From Kribbella sandramycini (GTDB taxonomy: Bacteria; Actinomycetota; Actinomycetes; Propionibacteriales; Kribbellaceae): a DNA stretch of 64,000 bases. This document shows, one piece after another, positions 50,624-57,157 of this stretch. Under the pieces are notes generated by a model. It had not been told where the DNA came from. It worked only from the letters and a program-made list of their open reading frames with translations, and made no database searches. How positions within the stretch are numbered: position 1 is the stretch's first letter; the number at the start of each line of letters is the position of its first letter. The position numbers and the translations under genes were made by a program. Where the stretch lies: positions 62,001-126,000 of the forward strand of contig NZ_JABJRC010000003.1 in the NCBI RefSeq assembly GCF_013131805.1. Reading direction: 5' to 3'.

Positions 50624-50698
50624 CCAGCCGTGGGCCAGTGGTAGGCCACCTCATTTGGGATGAGGGGGACGGGGGTTCGAGTCCCTCCGGCTGGACCA
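50624..50698 (+). tRNA. tRNA-Pro (anticodon TGG) with encoded CCA
   Basis: Cloverleaf: acceptor CCAGCCG/CGGCTGG, D-stem GGCC/GGCC with loop AGTGGTA, anticodon stem CCTCA/TGAGG with loop TTTGGGA, variable GGGAC, T-arm GGGGG-TTCGAGT-CCCTC, discriminator A, then genomic CCA (50696-50698). All stems are complete. It is the only tRNA in the window with an encoded CCA end. Confidence 0.85.
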
Positions 50699-50737
50699 GG
50701 CGCCCGCAGGATGCTTGCTACCGGCCGAGCGGGCGCC
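50699..50737 (+). other. Hairpin after tRNA-Pro
   Basis: GGCGCCCGC (50699-50707) pairs exactly with GCGGGCGCC (50729-50737) across 21 bases, starting at the base after the CCA end. No T-run. Possible processing signal or terminator. Confidence 0.55.
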
Positions 50738-50745
50738 GCTAGCGT

Positions 50746-50784
50746 GCCCTGCGCCGGAAATCCGCTGCACATCCGGCGCAGGGC
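50746..50784 (+). other. Long hairpin between tRNA-Pro and tRNA-Arg
   Basis: GCCCTGCGCCGGA (50746-50758) and TCCGGCGCAGGGC (50772-50784) form a perfect 13-bp stem with a 13-base loop, ending 6 bp before tRNA-Arg. The stem is more stable than any tRNA arm here. No T-run. Confidence 0.6.
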
Positions 50785-50790
50785 GCTCGA

Positions 50791-50864
50791 ACGCCCGTGG
50801 CTCAACCGGAGAGAGCACCTGTCTACGAAGCAGGGGGTTGCAGGTTCGAATCCTGCCGGGCGTG
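50791..50864 (+). tRNA. tRNA-Arg (anticodon ACG)
   Basis: Acceptor ACGCCCG/CGGGCGT, D-stem GCTC/GAGC with loop AACCGGAGA, anticodon stem CCTGT/GCAGG with loop CTACGAA, variable GGGTT, T-arm GCAGG-TTCGAAT-CCTGC, discriminator G. The T-arm and D-arm resemble ordinary actinobacterial tRNA-Arg(ACG), so this looks like a diverged copy of it. CCA not encoded. Only 2 bp precede the next tRNA. Confidence 0.85.
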
Positions 50865-50866
50865 CT

Positions 50867-50940
50867 GTGTCCGAGGCCGAAGCGGTCGAGGCGCCGGGAT
50901 GTGAGCCCGGAGGAAGCGGGTTCGAGCCCCGCCGGAGACC
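50867..50940 (+). tRNA. tRNA-His (anticodon GTG)
   Basis: Anticodon stem CCGGG/CCCGG perfect, loop ATGTGAG giving GTG; T-arm GCGGG-TTCGAGC-CCCGC; D-stem GCC/GGC with a large loop. The acceptor GTGTCCG/CGGAGAC has one G-G mismatch at 3-70. Position 73 is C as in tRNA-His, but position -1 is T, so the G-1 identity base normally encoded in bacteria is absent. CCA not encoded. Confidence 0.78.
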
Positions 50941-51048
50941 CTGCGTAGATGTTTGCTCGACACAACGTAGTACCGGCCTGGCGGCCGACACCAAGACAAC
51001 CGACCTGACGTGGTGGCGTCGGGCACACTGGAGGGGAGGAGGAAGCGC

Positions 51049-51495
51049 ATGAGCGGTGTGATCGTTCTCAACGCCTCGTACGAGCAACTGCATGTCGTGT
51101 CGATTCCACACGCCATCCGGATGCTGGTGCGCGAGGTCGCCGTCGTCGAGGAAGCGCATGACGGCGCCAGCATCGGTCCGTTCCCTCTGCCCCGCGTGCT
51201 GCGCCTTGTGCGCTATGTCGTCACCAAGTGGCGGTATGCGTCCGGCCGGCTTCAGTACACGCGGTCCGGCGTACTGAAGCGCGACAAGTACACCTGTGCG
51301 TACTGCGGGCAGACCGGCGCCACGACCATGGACCACGTCGTGCCGCGGTCGCGTGGTGGGCGTGGCGAGTGGCTGAACGCAGTGGCCGCGCATGCGAAGT
51401 GCAACGAGAAAAAGGGCTCACGTACGCCCGATGAGGCCGGCATGCCGCTGTTGTGGCAGCCGTGGATCCCCTCACGCGCGGAGTTATCGCTCTGA
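51049..51495 (+). CDS. HNH endonuclease
   Basis: 148 residues from ATG 51049, with AGGAGG six bases upstream. An N-terminal segment (VIVLNASYEQLHVVSIPHAI, about 1-70) is shared with the actinobacterial HNH proteins of this length. The HNH core at about 85-135 has the zinc pair CAYCGQ, the catalytic DH in TTMDHVVPRSRGG, Asn in WLNAVAAHAKCNEKKG with its Cys. Such nucleases cut or nick DNA; in mobile introns and islands they promote spread. Here it sits inside a tRNA array and before rtcB, on the same strand, so it may be the cassette's mobility nuclease or act on RNA; both are inference. Confidence 0.9.
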   Translation: MSGVIVLNASYEQLHVVSIPHAIRMLVREVAVVEEAHDGASIGPFPLPRVLRLVRYVVTKWRYASGRLQYTRSGVLKRDKYTCAYCGQTGATTMDHVVPRSRGGRGEWLNAVAAHAKCNEKKGSRTPDEAGMPLLWQPWIPSRAELSL

Positions 51496-51529
51496 CGTGA
51501 CATCTACCTGGTGTCGCGTTGGAGCGCGA

Positions 51530-51602
51530 TGCCAGGTGGGCGACGGTGTCCCACCCTCGGTTCTGACCCGAGGCCCCGCAGGTTCGAGCCCTGCCCTGGC
51601 AG
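51530..51602 (+). tRNA. tRNA-Gln (anticodon CTG)
   Basis: Acceptor TGCCAGG/CCTGGCA, D-stem GGG/CCC, anticodon stem CTCGG/CCGAG with loop TTCTGAC, variable GCCCC, T-arm GCAGG-TTCGAGC-CCTGC, discriminator G, 73 nt. All stems pair. It does not resemble the usual tRNA-Gln of actinobacteria in sequence. CCA not encoded. It lies 34 bp after the HNH stop and 46 bp before rtcB. Confidence 0.82.
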
Positions 51603-51648
51603 CTGTACGGCGTCGTGGACGCATACCTGTCAACGAAGAGGTGGGGAG

Positions 51649-52845
51649 ATGAACGCGGAGTTTCCGATCGAGCTGAGTGGGGCGAAGAACTCCACGCTCA
51701 TGTGGGCGCACGAGCACGAGGTCGGCGCACAGGCGCTGCAGCAGCTGCGGAACATCGCAGCACTGCCGTGGGTGCACGGCGTCCGGGTGATGCCGGATGT
51801 GCACCTGGGCAAGGGCGCGACTGTCGGGTCGGTCATCGCGATGAAGCAGGCTGTGTCGCCGGCCGCGGTCGGTGTGGACATCGGGTGCGGGATGGAGGGT
51901 GTGCTGACGTCGCTGACGGCGGCTGACCTGCCGGACGACCTGTCGGCGATCCGCTCGCGGATCGAGGCCGCTGTGCCGGTCGGGTTCCGTGCGCACGAGG
52001 ACCCGGTGAGCGTACGGCAACTGGGGCTGAACCCGCGGGCGTGGGAGTGGCTCTGGGGTTCGTTCACGAGTCTGCACGACGGGGTGCAGGACCGGGAGCG
52101 GAAAGCCAAGCAGCAGATGGGCTCGCTCGGTGGCGGCAACCACTTCATCGAGGTCTGCCTCGACGACGAGGACCGGGTGTGGCTGATGCTGCACTCCGGT
52201 AGCCGCAACATCGGCAAGGAGCTCGCCGAGCGGCACATGAAGATCGCCCGGGAGCTGCCGCACAACGCGGATCTCCCGGACCGCGATCTGGCCGTGTTCC
52301 TCGCCGGTACGCCGCAGATGACGGCGTACCGGCGGGACCTCACCTGGGCCCAGCAGTACGCCTCACGCAACCGTGCGGTGATGCTGGCCCTGGTGATGCA
52401 GGCGGTCCGCGAGTCGTTCGCCCAGGAGATCACCTTCGACGAGCCGATCTCGTGCCATCACAACTACGTGGCCGAGGAGCGGATCGACGACGTGGATCTG
52501 CTGGTCACCCGCAAGGGGGCGATCCGGGCCGGGCTGGGCGACCTCGGGCTGATCCCCGGGTCGATGGGCACCGGTTCGTACGTCGTCCGCGGGCTCGGCT
52601 CGGAGCGCTCGTTCTACTCGGCCTCACACGGGGCGGGCCGACGGATGAGCCGCAACGAGGCGAAGCGGCGGTTCACGGTCGAGGACCTGATCGCCCAGAC
52701 GGCCGGGGTCGAGTCCCGTAAGGACGCCGGGGTGCTGGACGAGCTGCCCGCGGCGTACAAGGACATCGAGTCGGTCATCGCCGCCCAGTCCGACCTGGTC
52801 GAGGTCGTCGCCCACCTCAAGCAGGTCATCTGCGTCAAGGGCTGA
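51649..52845 (+). CDS. rtcB: RNA-splicing ligase RtcB
   Basis: 398 residues, full length. RtcB joins 2',3'-cyclic-phosphate (or 3'-phosphate) RNA ends to 5'-OH ends using GTP and Mn2+. Conserved blocks: metal-binding GVDIGCGMEG near residue 70, GSLGGGNHFIEV near 160, LMLHSGSRNIGKE, CHHNYV, GSMGTGSYVV, and ASHGAGRRMSR with the guanylylated histidine. ATG 51649 follows GTGGGGAG. No rtcA or rtcR is adjacent; instead it follows a run of tRNA genes and an HNH gene on the same strand. This points to repair of tRNAs cut in the anticodon loop. Confidence 0.95.
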   Translation: MNAEFPIELSGAKNSTLMWAHEHEVGAQALQQLRNIAALPWVHGVRVMPDVHLGKGATVGSVIAMKQAVSPAAVGVDIGCGMEGVLTSLTAADLPDDLSAIRSRIEAAVPVGFRAHEDPVSVRQLGLNPRAWEWLWGSFTSLHDGVQDRERKAKQQMGSLGGGNHFIEVCLDDEDRVWLMLHSGSRNIGKELAERHMKIARELPHNADLPDRDLAVFLAGTPQMTAYRRDLTWAQQYASRNRAVMLALVMQAVRESFAQEITFDEPISCHHNYVAEERIDDVDLLVTRKGAIRAGLGDLGLIPGSMGTGSYVVRGLGSERSFYSASHGAGRRMSRNEAKRRFTVEDLIAQTAGVESRKDAGVLDELPAAYKDIESVIAAQSDLVEVVAHLKQVICVKG

Positions 52846-53208
52846 CGTCCCGGCCGGCCCGCCGGGCTCGCCGTCAGCGGGTTCGCGGCTCGGCGGGTTC
52901 GCCGGCCGGTTGGTTCGCCGGTCGGTGGTTGGTTCGCCGGTCGGTGGTTCACGGGCCGGTGGGTTGATCAGTCGGTGGTTCATTCACGGGCCGGTGGTTG
53001 CCCTCAGGCGAGTTTGCCGTCAGGCGGGTTCGTGGGGCTGCGGGCTGATCGGCGCGCGTCCTTCTTCTGCACTAAGCGTACAAGCGGGGGCAGGTTGGGT
53101 GCGGAAGTTGTCCACAGGTCGTCCGCCCGTCGTCTTTCAGGGGAGACGGCGGTCGGGCGGGGTTGGGGACGGTGTGTTCATCGATGGTTGTCGAGAGGAG
53201 GGCCGGTT
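52846..53208. repeat. Intergenic region after rtcB with degenerate GGTTCGCCGGTCGGT repeats
   Basis: From about 52876 to 52996 a unit like GGTTCGCCGGTCGGTGGTT recurs in five or six drifting copies (GGTTCGCCGGCCGGTT, GTTCACGGGCCGGTGGGTT). The rest is G/T-rich on the plus strand. At 53108-53116 a single DnaA-box-like TTGTCCACA occurs. No ORF with start signals was found until 53209. Confidence 0.5.
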
Positions 53209-53403
53209 GTGGCCGGGGTTAGGAAGAGGAAGCGGGTGCCGGGTGGGCGGAGTGGCTCTCCGGTGCGGCAGGGGCATGCGATGCGGCGGGTTTTGCTGGC
53301 TTGTGGGCATGTGCAGCGGGATCGGTTGGCGCATGTCGGCGATCACGTGTGGTGTGAGGCGGACTGCGCGGACTGGGTTCGGGTTGTGTCGGTTGACGAG
53401 TAG
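53209..53403 (+). CDS. Small Cys/His-rich protein downstream of rtcB
   Basis: 64 residues from GTG 53209, which has GAGGAGGG seven bases upstream. Basic N-terminus (RKRKRVPGGR) and a C-terminal half LLACGHVQRDRLAHVGDHVWCEADC, whose CxH and CxxxC could bind one zinc ion. An internal ATG at 53281 would give just the metal-binding part. No family recognised. Same strand as the tRNA/HNH/rtcB run and followed by a hairpin, so it may be its last protein-coding gene. Confidence 0.5.
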   Translation: MAGVRKRKRVPGGRSGSPVRQGHAMRRVLLACGHVQRDRLAHVGDHVWCEADCADWVRVVSVDE

Positions 53404-53411
53404 GTGATGGG

Positions 53412-53442
53412 GCGCCGCCGGGCGGGGTTGGGTCGGCGGCGC
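53412..53442 (+). terminator. Hairpin after the small Cys/His-rich ORF
   Basis: GCGCCGCC (53412-53419) and GGCGGCGC (53435-53442) form a perfect 8-bp stem nine bases after the stop. No T-run, as is common in this GC range. Confidence 0.5.
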
Positions 53443-53583
53443 TTCGGGTGGTTCGCGTGGGGCGGGCTGACGAACGGGTAGTAGTGGCCGTTTGGGCGGC
53501 GGTTGCGGTGGGCTCGGGACGCGGTTGAGGGACCTTTACCCGTTGGTTGGTACAGGTGGCGGGTGGCTGTCAGCCGTGGCTTG

Positions 53584-53651
53584 CCCTCTGGTGGTGGATT
53601 ACGCCTGGCTGTCCGAAGGCTGGGTTCCTGGTTCGACTCCGGGCAGGGGGA
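53584..53651 (+). tRNA. tRNA-like element, Arg (anticodon CCG), tiny D-loop
   Basis: Acceptor CCCTCTG/CAGGGGG pairs fully (one T-G); T-arm CCTGG-TTCGACT-CCGGG pairs. With a four-base variable region the anticodon stem is TGGCT/GGCTG (two Watson-Crick and three G-T pairs) and the loop GTCCGAA, giving CCG with U33 and A37. D-stem GGTG/CGCC closes a five-base loop without the GG pair. It is at the edge of what a tRNA can be; it overlaps the 3' end of the convergent fucosidase gene. Confidence 0.5.
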
Positions 53652-54921
53652 CGAGGGTTGGGTCGTAGTGGGTGGTGAGGGTGACGGGGGCGTCGGCGCG
53701 GGTGGAGTGGATGTGGACTCGGACGGCGTCGACGGTCAAAGGGTGGGTGAGGGGGAGTAGGCGGCGGTGGCCGATGGTGGTGCCTTCGGCGATGGTTGAC
53801 CAGGTGCCGGCGGTTTGGGCTTCTACGGTGAAGGATTCGACCTGTTGGCCGTTGGTGATGTCTTCGCGGAGGTCGAGGACGTTGATGGTTGCTGGGAGCA
53901 CCAAGTCGGTCGAGTAGTGGTCGCGGACGGCGGCGCCGAAGGCGGCCAGGGCTTCGACGTCGGGGGCCGCGAAGTGGCCGCGGCGGTCGGGTGGGATGTT
54001 GAGCAGGAGGACGGCGTTGCGGCCGACCGAGCGGCGGTAGATGTCGAGGAGGTCGGGGAGGGATTTGACCGCGGCGTCTTCGGTGGCGTGATAGAACCAG
54101 CCGGGGCGGATGGAGACGTCGACTTCGGCGGGGTACCAGCGGAGTTCGTCGGCGGCGGCCAGTTCGGCAGGGCCGGCGACGGAGGGTGCGGTTTCGGGGG
54201 CGACCATGCGGCCGTTGGCGAAGGGGACGACGCTCCATTCGGTTTCGCGGGCGAAGCCGTCCTCGTTGCCGACCCAGCGGACGTCGGGGCCGCCGATGGC
54301 GATCGTGGCGTCGGGGGCGAGGCGCCGGATCAGGTCGAACCAGGCGTCGTAGGCGTAAGCCTGGTCGGTGGAGGTCGGGTTGGCGCCGTCGAGCCAGACT
54401 TCGGCGATCGGGCCGTACTGCGTGAGCAGCTCGTACAACTGGTTCAGGTAGAAGCGGTTGTAGTCGTCGACCTCGTAGGTGAAGTCGCCGATCTGCGAGG
54501 CGATGGCCGGGCTGCCGTTGCCGTAGTACCCGCCGGGCGCCTTCTCCTGGTAGAGGTCGGCGGGCGACAGGTAGAACCCGAATCCCAAACCTGCTTGGGC
54601 GCAGGCCGTGGAGAGCTCGCGGACGACGTCGCCGTCGTACGGCGATGCATCAACGGTGTGCTTCAGGAACTGGCTCGGCCACAGGCAGAACCCGTCGTGG
54701 TGCTTGGCGGTCAGGATCACGCTCTTGAACCCGGCATCGACCAGGCACCGCACCCACTGCGCACAGTCCAGGTCCGACGGATCGAAGACGGCCGGGTCGT
54801 CGATCCCGGTGCCCCACTCGAGATCGGTGAACGTGTTCACGCCGAAGTGGATGAACGCCGTCAGCTCCTGCTGTTGCCAAGCGACCTGACGCGCCGAGGG
54901 GCGCACCTTCGAGGGATCCAT
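53599..54921 (-). CDS. GH29-type alpha-L-fucosidase
   Basis: 440 residues from ATG 54921, overlapping the upstream stop (TGATG). No signal peptide, so cytoplasmic. GH29 blocks: FIHFGVNTFTDLEWGTG at the start, VILTAKHHDGFCLWPS, GLGFGFYLSP, and the nucleophile region IAEVWLDGANP; a C-terminal beta domain follows (about 330-425). It should release fucose, or a similar 6-deoxy sugar, from oligosaccharides taken into the cell. The final residues GVEPGTQPSDSQA are encoded by the antisense of the tRNA-like element at 53584, so the original C-terminus has been replaced or extended. Last gene of the eight-gene operon. Confidence 0.88.
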   Translation of the reverse strand: MDPSKVRPSARQVAWQQQELTAFIHFGVNTFTDLEWGTGIDDPAVFDPSDLDCAQWVRCLVDAGFKSVILTAKHHDGFCLWPSQFLKHTVDASPYDGDVVRELSTACAQAGLGFGFYLSPADLYQEKAPGGYYGNGSPAIASQIGDFTYEVDDYNRFYLNQLYELLTQYGPIAEVWLDGANPTSTDQAYAYDAWFDLIRRLAPDATIAIGGPDVRWVGNEDGFARETEWSVVPFANGRMVAPETAPSVAGPAELAAADELRWYPAEVDVSIRPGWFYHATEDAAVKSLPDLLDIYRRSVGRNAVLLLNIPPDRRGHFAAPDVEALAAFGAAVRDHYSTDLVLPATINVLDLREDITNGQQVESFTVEAQTAGTWSTIAEGTTIGHRRLLPLTHPLTVDAVRVHIHSTRADAPVTLTTHYDPTLVPLPGVEPGTQPSDSQA

Positions 54922-56291
54922 CAACGCAGCACCTTTCCAGGGTTCAACAGGCCGTGCGGATCGAACGCCGCCTTGACGCGTCGATGCAGATCGAGGCCGA
55001 TCGGGCCCAGTTCGTCCTCGAGCCAGCGGGCCTTCAGCAGCCCGATCCCGTGCTCGCCGGTGATCGTCCCACCGAGCGCGAGCCCCAGCTCCATGACCGC
55101 TCCGAACGCTTCCAGCGCCTTCTCCTGAGCCGCCGGGTTGTCGCGCTCGAAGATCACCGTCGGGTGCATGTTGCCGTCACCAACATGCCCAGGGCAACAA
55201 ATCAGCACCTGGTACTTCGCCGCGATCTCACCGATCCCCCGCAGCAGCTCCACCAATCGAGAGCGCGGTACGGCGACGTCGTCCACCAGCGTCACCCCCA
55301 GCGGCTCCAGCGCCGGGTTCACCAATCTGCGGGCCTCGAGCAACATCCGCGACTCTTCCGCATCAGACGCCTCGGCAACCTCGACCGCACCGTGCGCCGT
55401 GCAGATCGCGGCGATCTGGGCGACGTCGTCCGCCGCGCGCGGCCCGCGATCGGATTGCGCGATCAGCAACGACCCCACGGAGGCCGGCAGCCCCATGTCC
55501 CGATAGTCCTGAATCGCCCGCGCCGTTGGCCCGTCCAGGAATTCGAGTAACGACGGCCGCAACCCGGACGCCATGATCGCCGCCGCGGCCGCGATCCCGT
55601 CCTCGATCGACAGGAACGTCGCCGCCGCCGTCAAGGCCGCCTCCGGCGCCGGGCGCAGCGTGAGCGTCGCCTCGGTGACCACGCCGAGCGTCCCCTCCGA
55701 CCCCACGATCAGCCGCGTCAGGTCGTACCCGGCCACGCCCTTCGCCGAACGCCGCCCGGTCCGCACCACCTCGCCCGAGGCGAGCACGACCTCCAGCCCA
55801 CGCACGAAATCCACCGTGACGCCGTACTTCACACAGCACAACCCGCCGGCGTTCGTCGCGATGTTCCCACCGATCGTGGACATCTCCCACGACGACGGAT
55901 CCGGCGGGTAGAAGAGCCCTTGATCCAGCACAGCCCGCGACAGCTCGGCGTTCACCACACCCGGCTGGACGACGGCAACCTGATCCTCGGCCGAGATCTC
56001 CAGGATCCGGTTCATCCGCGCGGTCGACAGCAGGATGCACCCGTCGATCGCATTCGCCGCGCCCGACAACCCGGTCCGCGCCCCCTGCGGCACCACCGGT
56101 ACGCCGAGCGCCCCGGCCACCTTGAGCACCTCAGCAACCTCAGATGTCGTCGACGGCCGCACGAGCACCGCCGGTACGCCGGCGGCGCAGAAGGTCGCGT
56201 GGTCGTTGCGATGCGTCGCCAGGACGTCGGAATCGTCGACGACCGCCGAGTCGTCGAGCACCGATCGCAGGCGGGTCACCAGATCCGTCAT
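54921..56291 (-). CDS. FAD-binding 2-hydroxyacid oxidase/dehydrogenase (GlcD type)
   Basis: 456 residues. FAD_binding_4 domain about 35-210 with VVPQGARTGLSGAANAIDG and TIGGNIATNAGGLCCVKYG; FAD-oxidase C-terminal domain about 215-455 with CPGHVGDGNMHPTVIF and GTITGEHGIGLLKARWL. Acts on glycolate or D-lactate, giving glyoxylate or pyruvate; partner iron-sulfur subunits GlcE/GlcF are not adjacent. Coupled by overlaps to the U32-like gene upstream and the fucosidase downstream. In this operon it may oxidise D-lactate made from L-lactate by a racemase, or glycolate from a sugar-acid route. Confidence 0.88.
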   Translation of the reverse strand: MTDLVTRLRSVLDDSAVVDDSDVLATHRNDHATFCAAGVPAVLVRPSTTSEVAEVLKVAGALGVPVVPQGARTGLSGAANAIDGCILLSTARMNRILEISAEDQVAVVQPGVVNAELSRAVLDQGLFYPPDPSSWEMSTIGGNIATNAGGLCCVKYGVTVDFVRGLEVVLASGEVVRTGRRSAKGVAGYDLTRLIVGSEGTLGVVTEATLTLRPAPEAALTAAATFLSIEDGIAAAAAIMASGLRPSLLEFLDGPTARAIQDYRDMGLPASVGSLLIAQSDRGPRAADDVAQIAAICTAHGAVEVAEASDAEESRMLLEARRLVNPALEPLGVTLVDDVAVPRSRLVELLRGIGEIAAKYQVLICCPGHVGDGNMHPTVIFERDNPAAQEKALEAFGAVMELGLALGGTITGEHGIGLLKARWLEDELGPIGLDLHRRVKAAFDPHGLLNPGKVLR

Positions 56292-57157
56292 AGCGCTTCG
56301 TCCTGTTCGTCCAAGAGTCGCAGAATCAACTCGGCGCGGCGCACCCGCTCACGCCCCAAAGCCTCAGCGGTCGCCAGCAGATGCGCGCCGACCGGGTAGA
56401 TGTTCGGCGCGTTCCGCAGCCCCATCTTCAGATAGACCGGCGCGGCCACCTTCACGATCTCCGGTACGTCGTAGAACCGCACGTGACCGCCCTGATCGTC
56501 CGGAACCTCGATGTACATATCGATCGGCACCGACGTCACCGACCGGATCTCCGCCAGTACCGGCACCGGCAGATCGGTCGACACGTTCAAACTCGTCGCC
56601 CCCAGCCGCTCGTAGAGCCGAGCAGTCGGTGCGTTCGGCAACGGCATCAACACCGAGGTCTTCAAGACCAGATCTGCAGGCAGCGACCCGTCCACCTTCA
56701 ACTGCCCCAGCAACTCCAGCACGCCGAGATCCCCGACCAGCAGGCTGCGGACGCCGAGCTCCACCGCCCGGAACGCATCACACAGCGACGCGGCAACCAT
56801 CTCATTGCCCCGCGCAACTCCGCCGACCGCAGCCGAGACCTTCGCCTGTCCGCCGATGTCCCAGGCGCCACGCGGCCCGAGGAACAGACACACCTCAACC
56901 CCGGCCGAGGCCCCGAGCGCGAGCATCTCCTCGATCTCGGCGTCCGTCAACATCATCACGCCGCTGCCCTGGGAGACCCGGTCGATCGTCACGCCCCGAG
57001 CGGCCGCCTCTTCCAGCACCGCAGCCATCACCCGCGGCCCTTCACAAGACGGGATCTCGACCTTGTGCGCCGATCCGTCGGCGAAGGTTCGCGCGGACGC
57101 GCCACCCGGCCGAAATCCCCGATCCGCCAACAGGGCGCGTGCTTCGCGAAGGTTCAT
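56288..57157 (-). CDS. TIM-barrel protein resembling peptidase family U32
   Basis: 289 residues, ATGA overlaps at both ends. The pattern IDRVSQGSGVMMLTDAEIEEM, VCLFLGPRGAWDIGGQA, AVELGVRSLLVGDLGVLELL, LNVSTDLPVPVLAEIRSVTS and VPIDMYIEVPDDQGGHVRFYD shows repeated beta-alpha units of a TIM barrel, with the look of U32 peptidases but without their Cys/His signature. It could equally be an aldolase-like or isomerase-like enzyme. Its fixed place between the LarA-like and GlcD-type genes suggests a step or activation in the same pathway. Function unknown. Confidence 0.55.
   Translation of the reverse strand: MNLREARALLADRGFRPGGASARTFADGSAHKVEIPSCEGPRVMAAVLEEAAARGVTIDRVSQGSGVMMLTDAEIEEMLALGASAGVEVCLFLGPRGAWDIGGQAKVSAAVGGVARGNEMVAASLCDAFRAVELGVRSLLVGDLGVLELLGQLKVDGSLPADLVLKTSVLMPLPNAPTARLYERLGATSLNVSTDLPVPVLAEIRSVTSVPIDMYIEVPDDQGGHVRFYDVPEIVKVAAPVYLKMGLRNAPNIYPVGAHLLATAEALGRERVRRAELILRLLDEQDEAL

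Noticed and set aside
50275-51393. A 372-codon minus-strand frame with patches such as RTPVPLIP and SRRDSNPRPP
   Set aside because: These are typical antisense translations of tRNA genes and the HNH gene; no start signals or family match.
52876-52996. CRISPR-like repeat array
   Set aside because: Copies drift, units are about 20 bp without unique spacers of fixed length, and no cas genes are present.
53108-53116. DnaA-box-like TTGTCCACA as part of a replication origin
   Set aside because: Only one copy was seen, with no cluster, no dnaA or dnaN gene nearby; it can occur by chance.
52975-53208. Longer start (52975) for the Cys/His-rich ORF
   Set aside because: The upstream part runs through repeat DNA with no ribosome site, while GTG 53209 has a strong one.
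50004-53651. Integrative element using tRNA-Thr as attachment site
   Set aside because: No integrase or duplicated tRNA-Thr 3' end was found. The cassette may have another way of moving.
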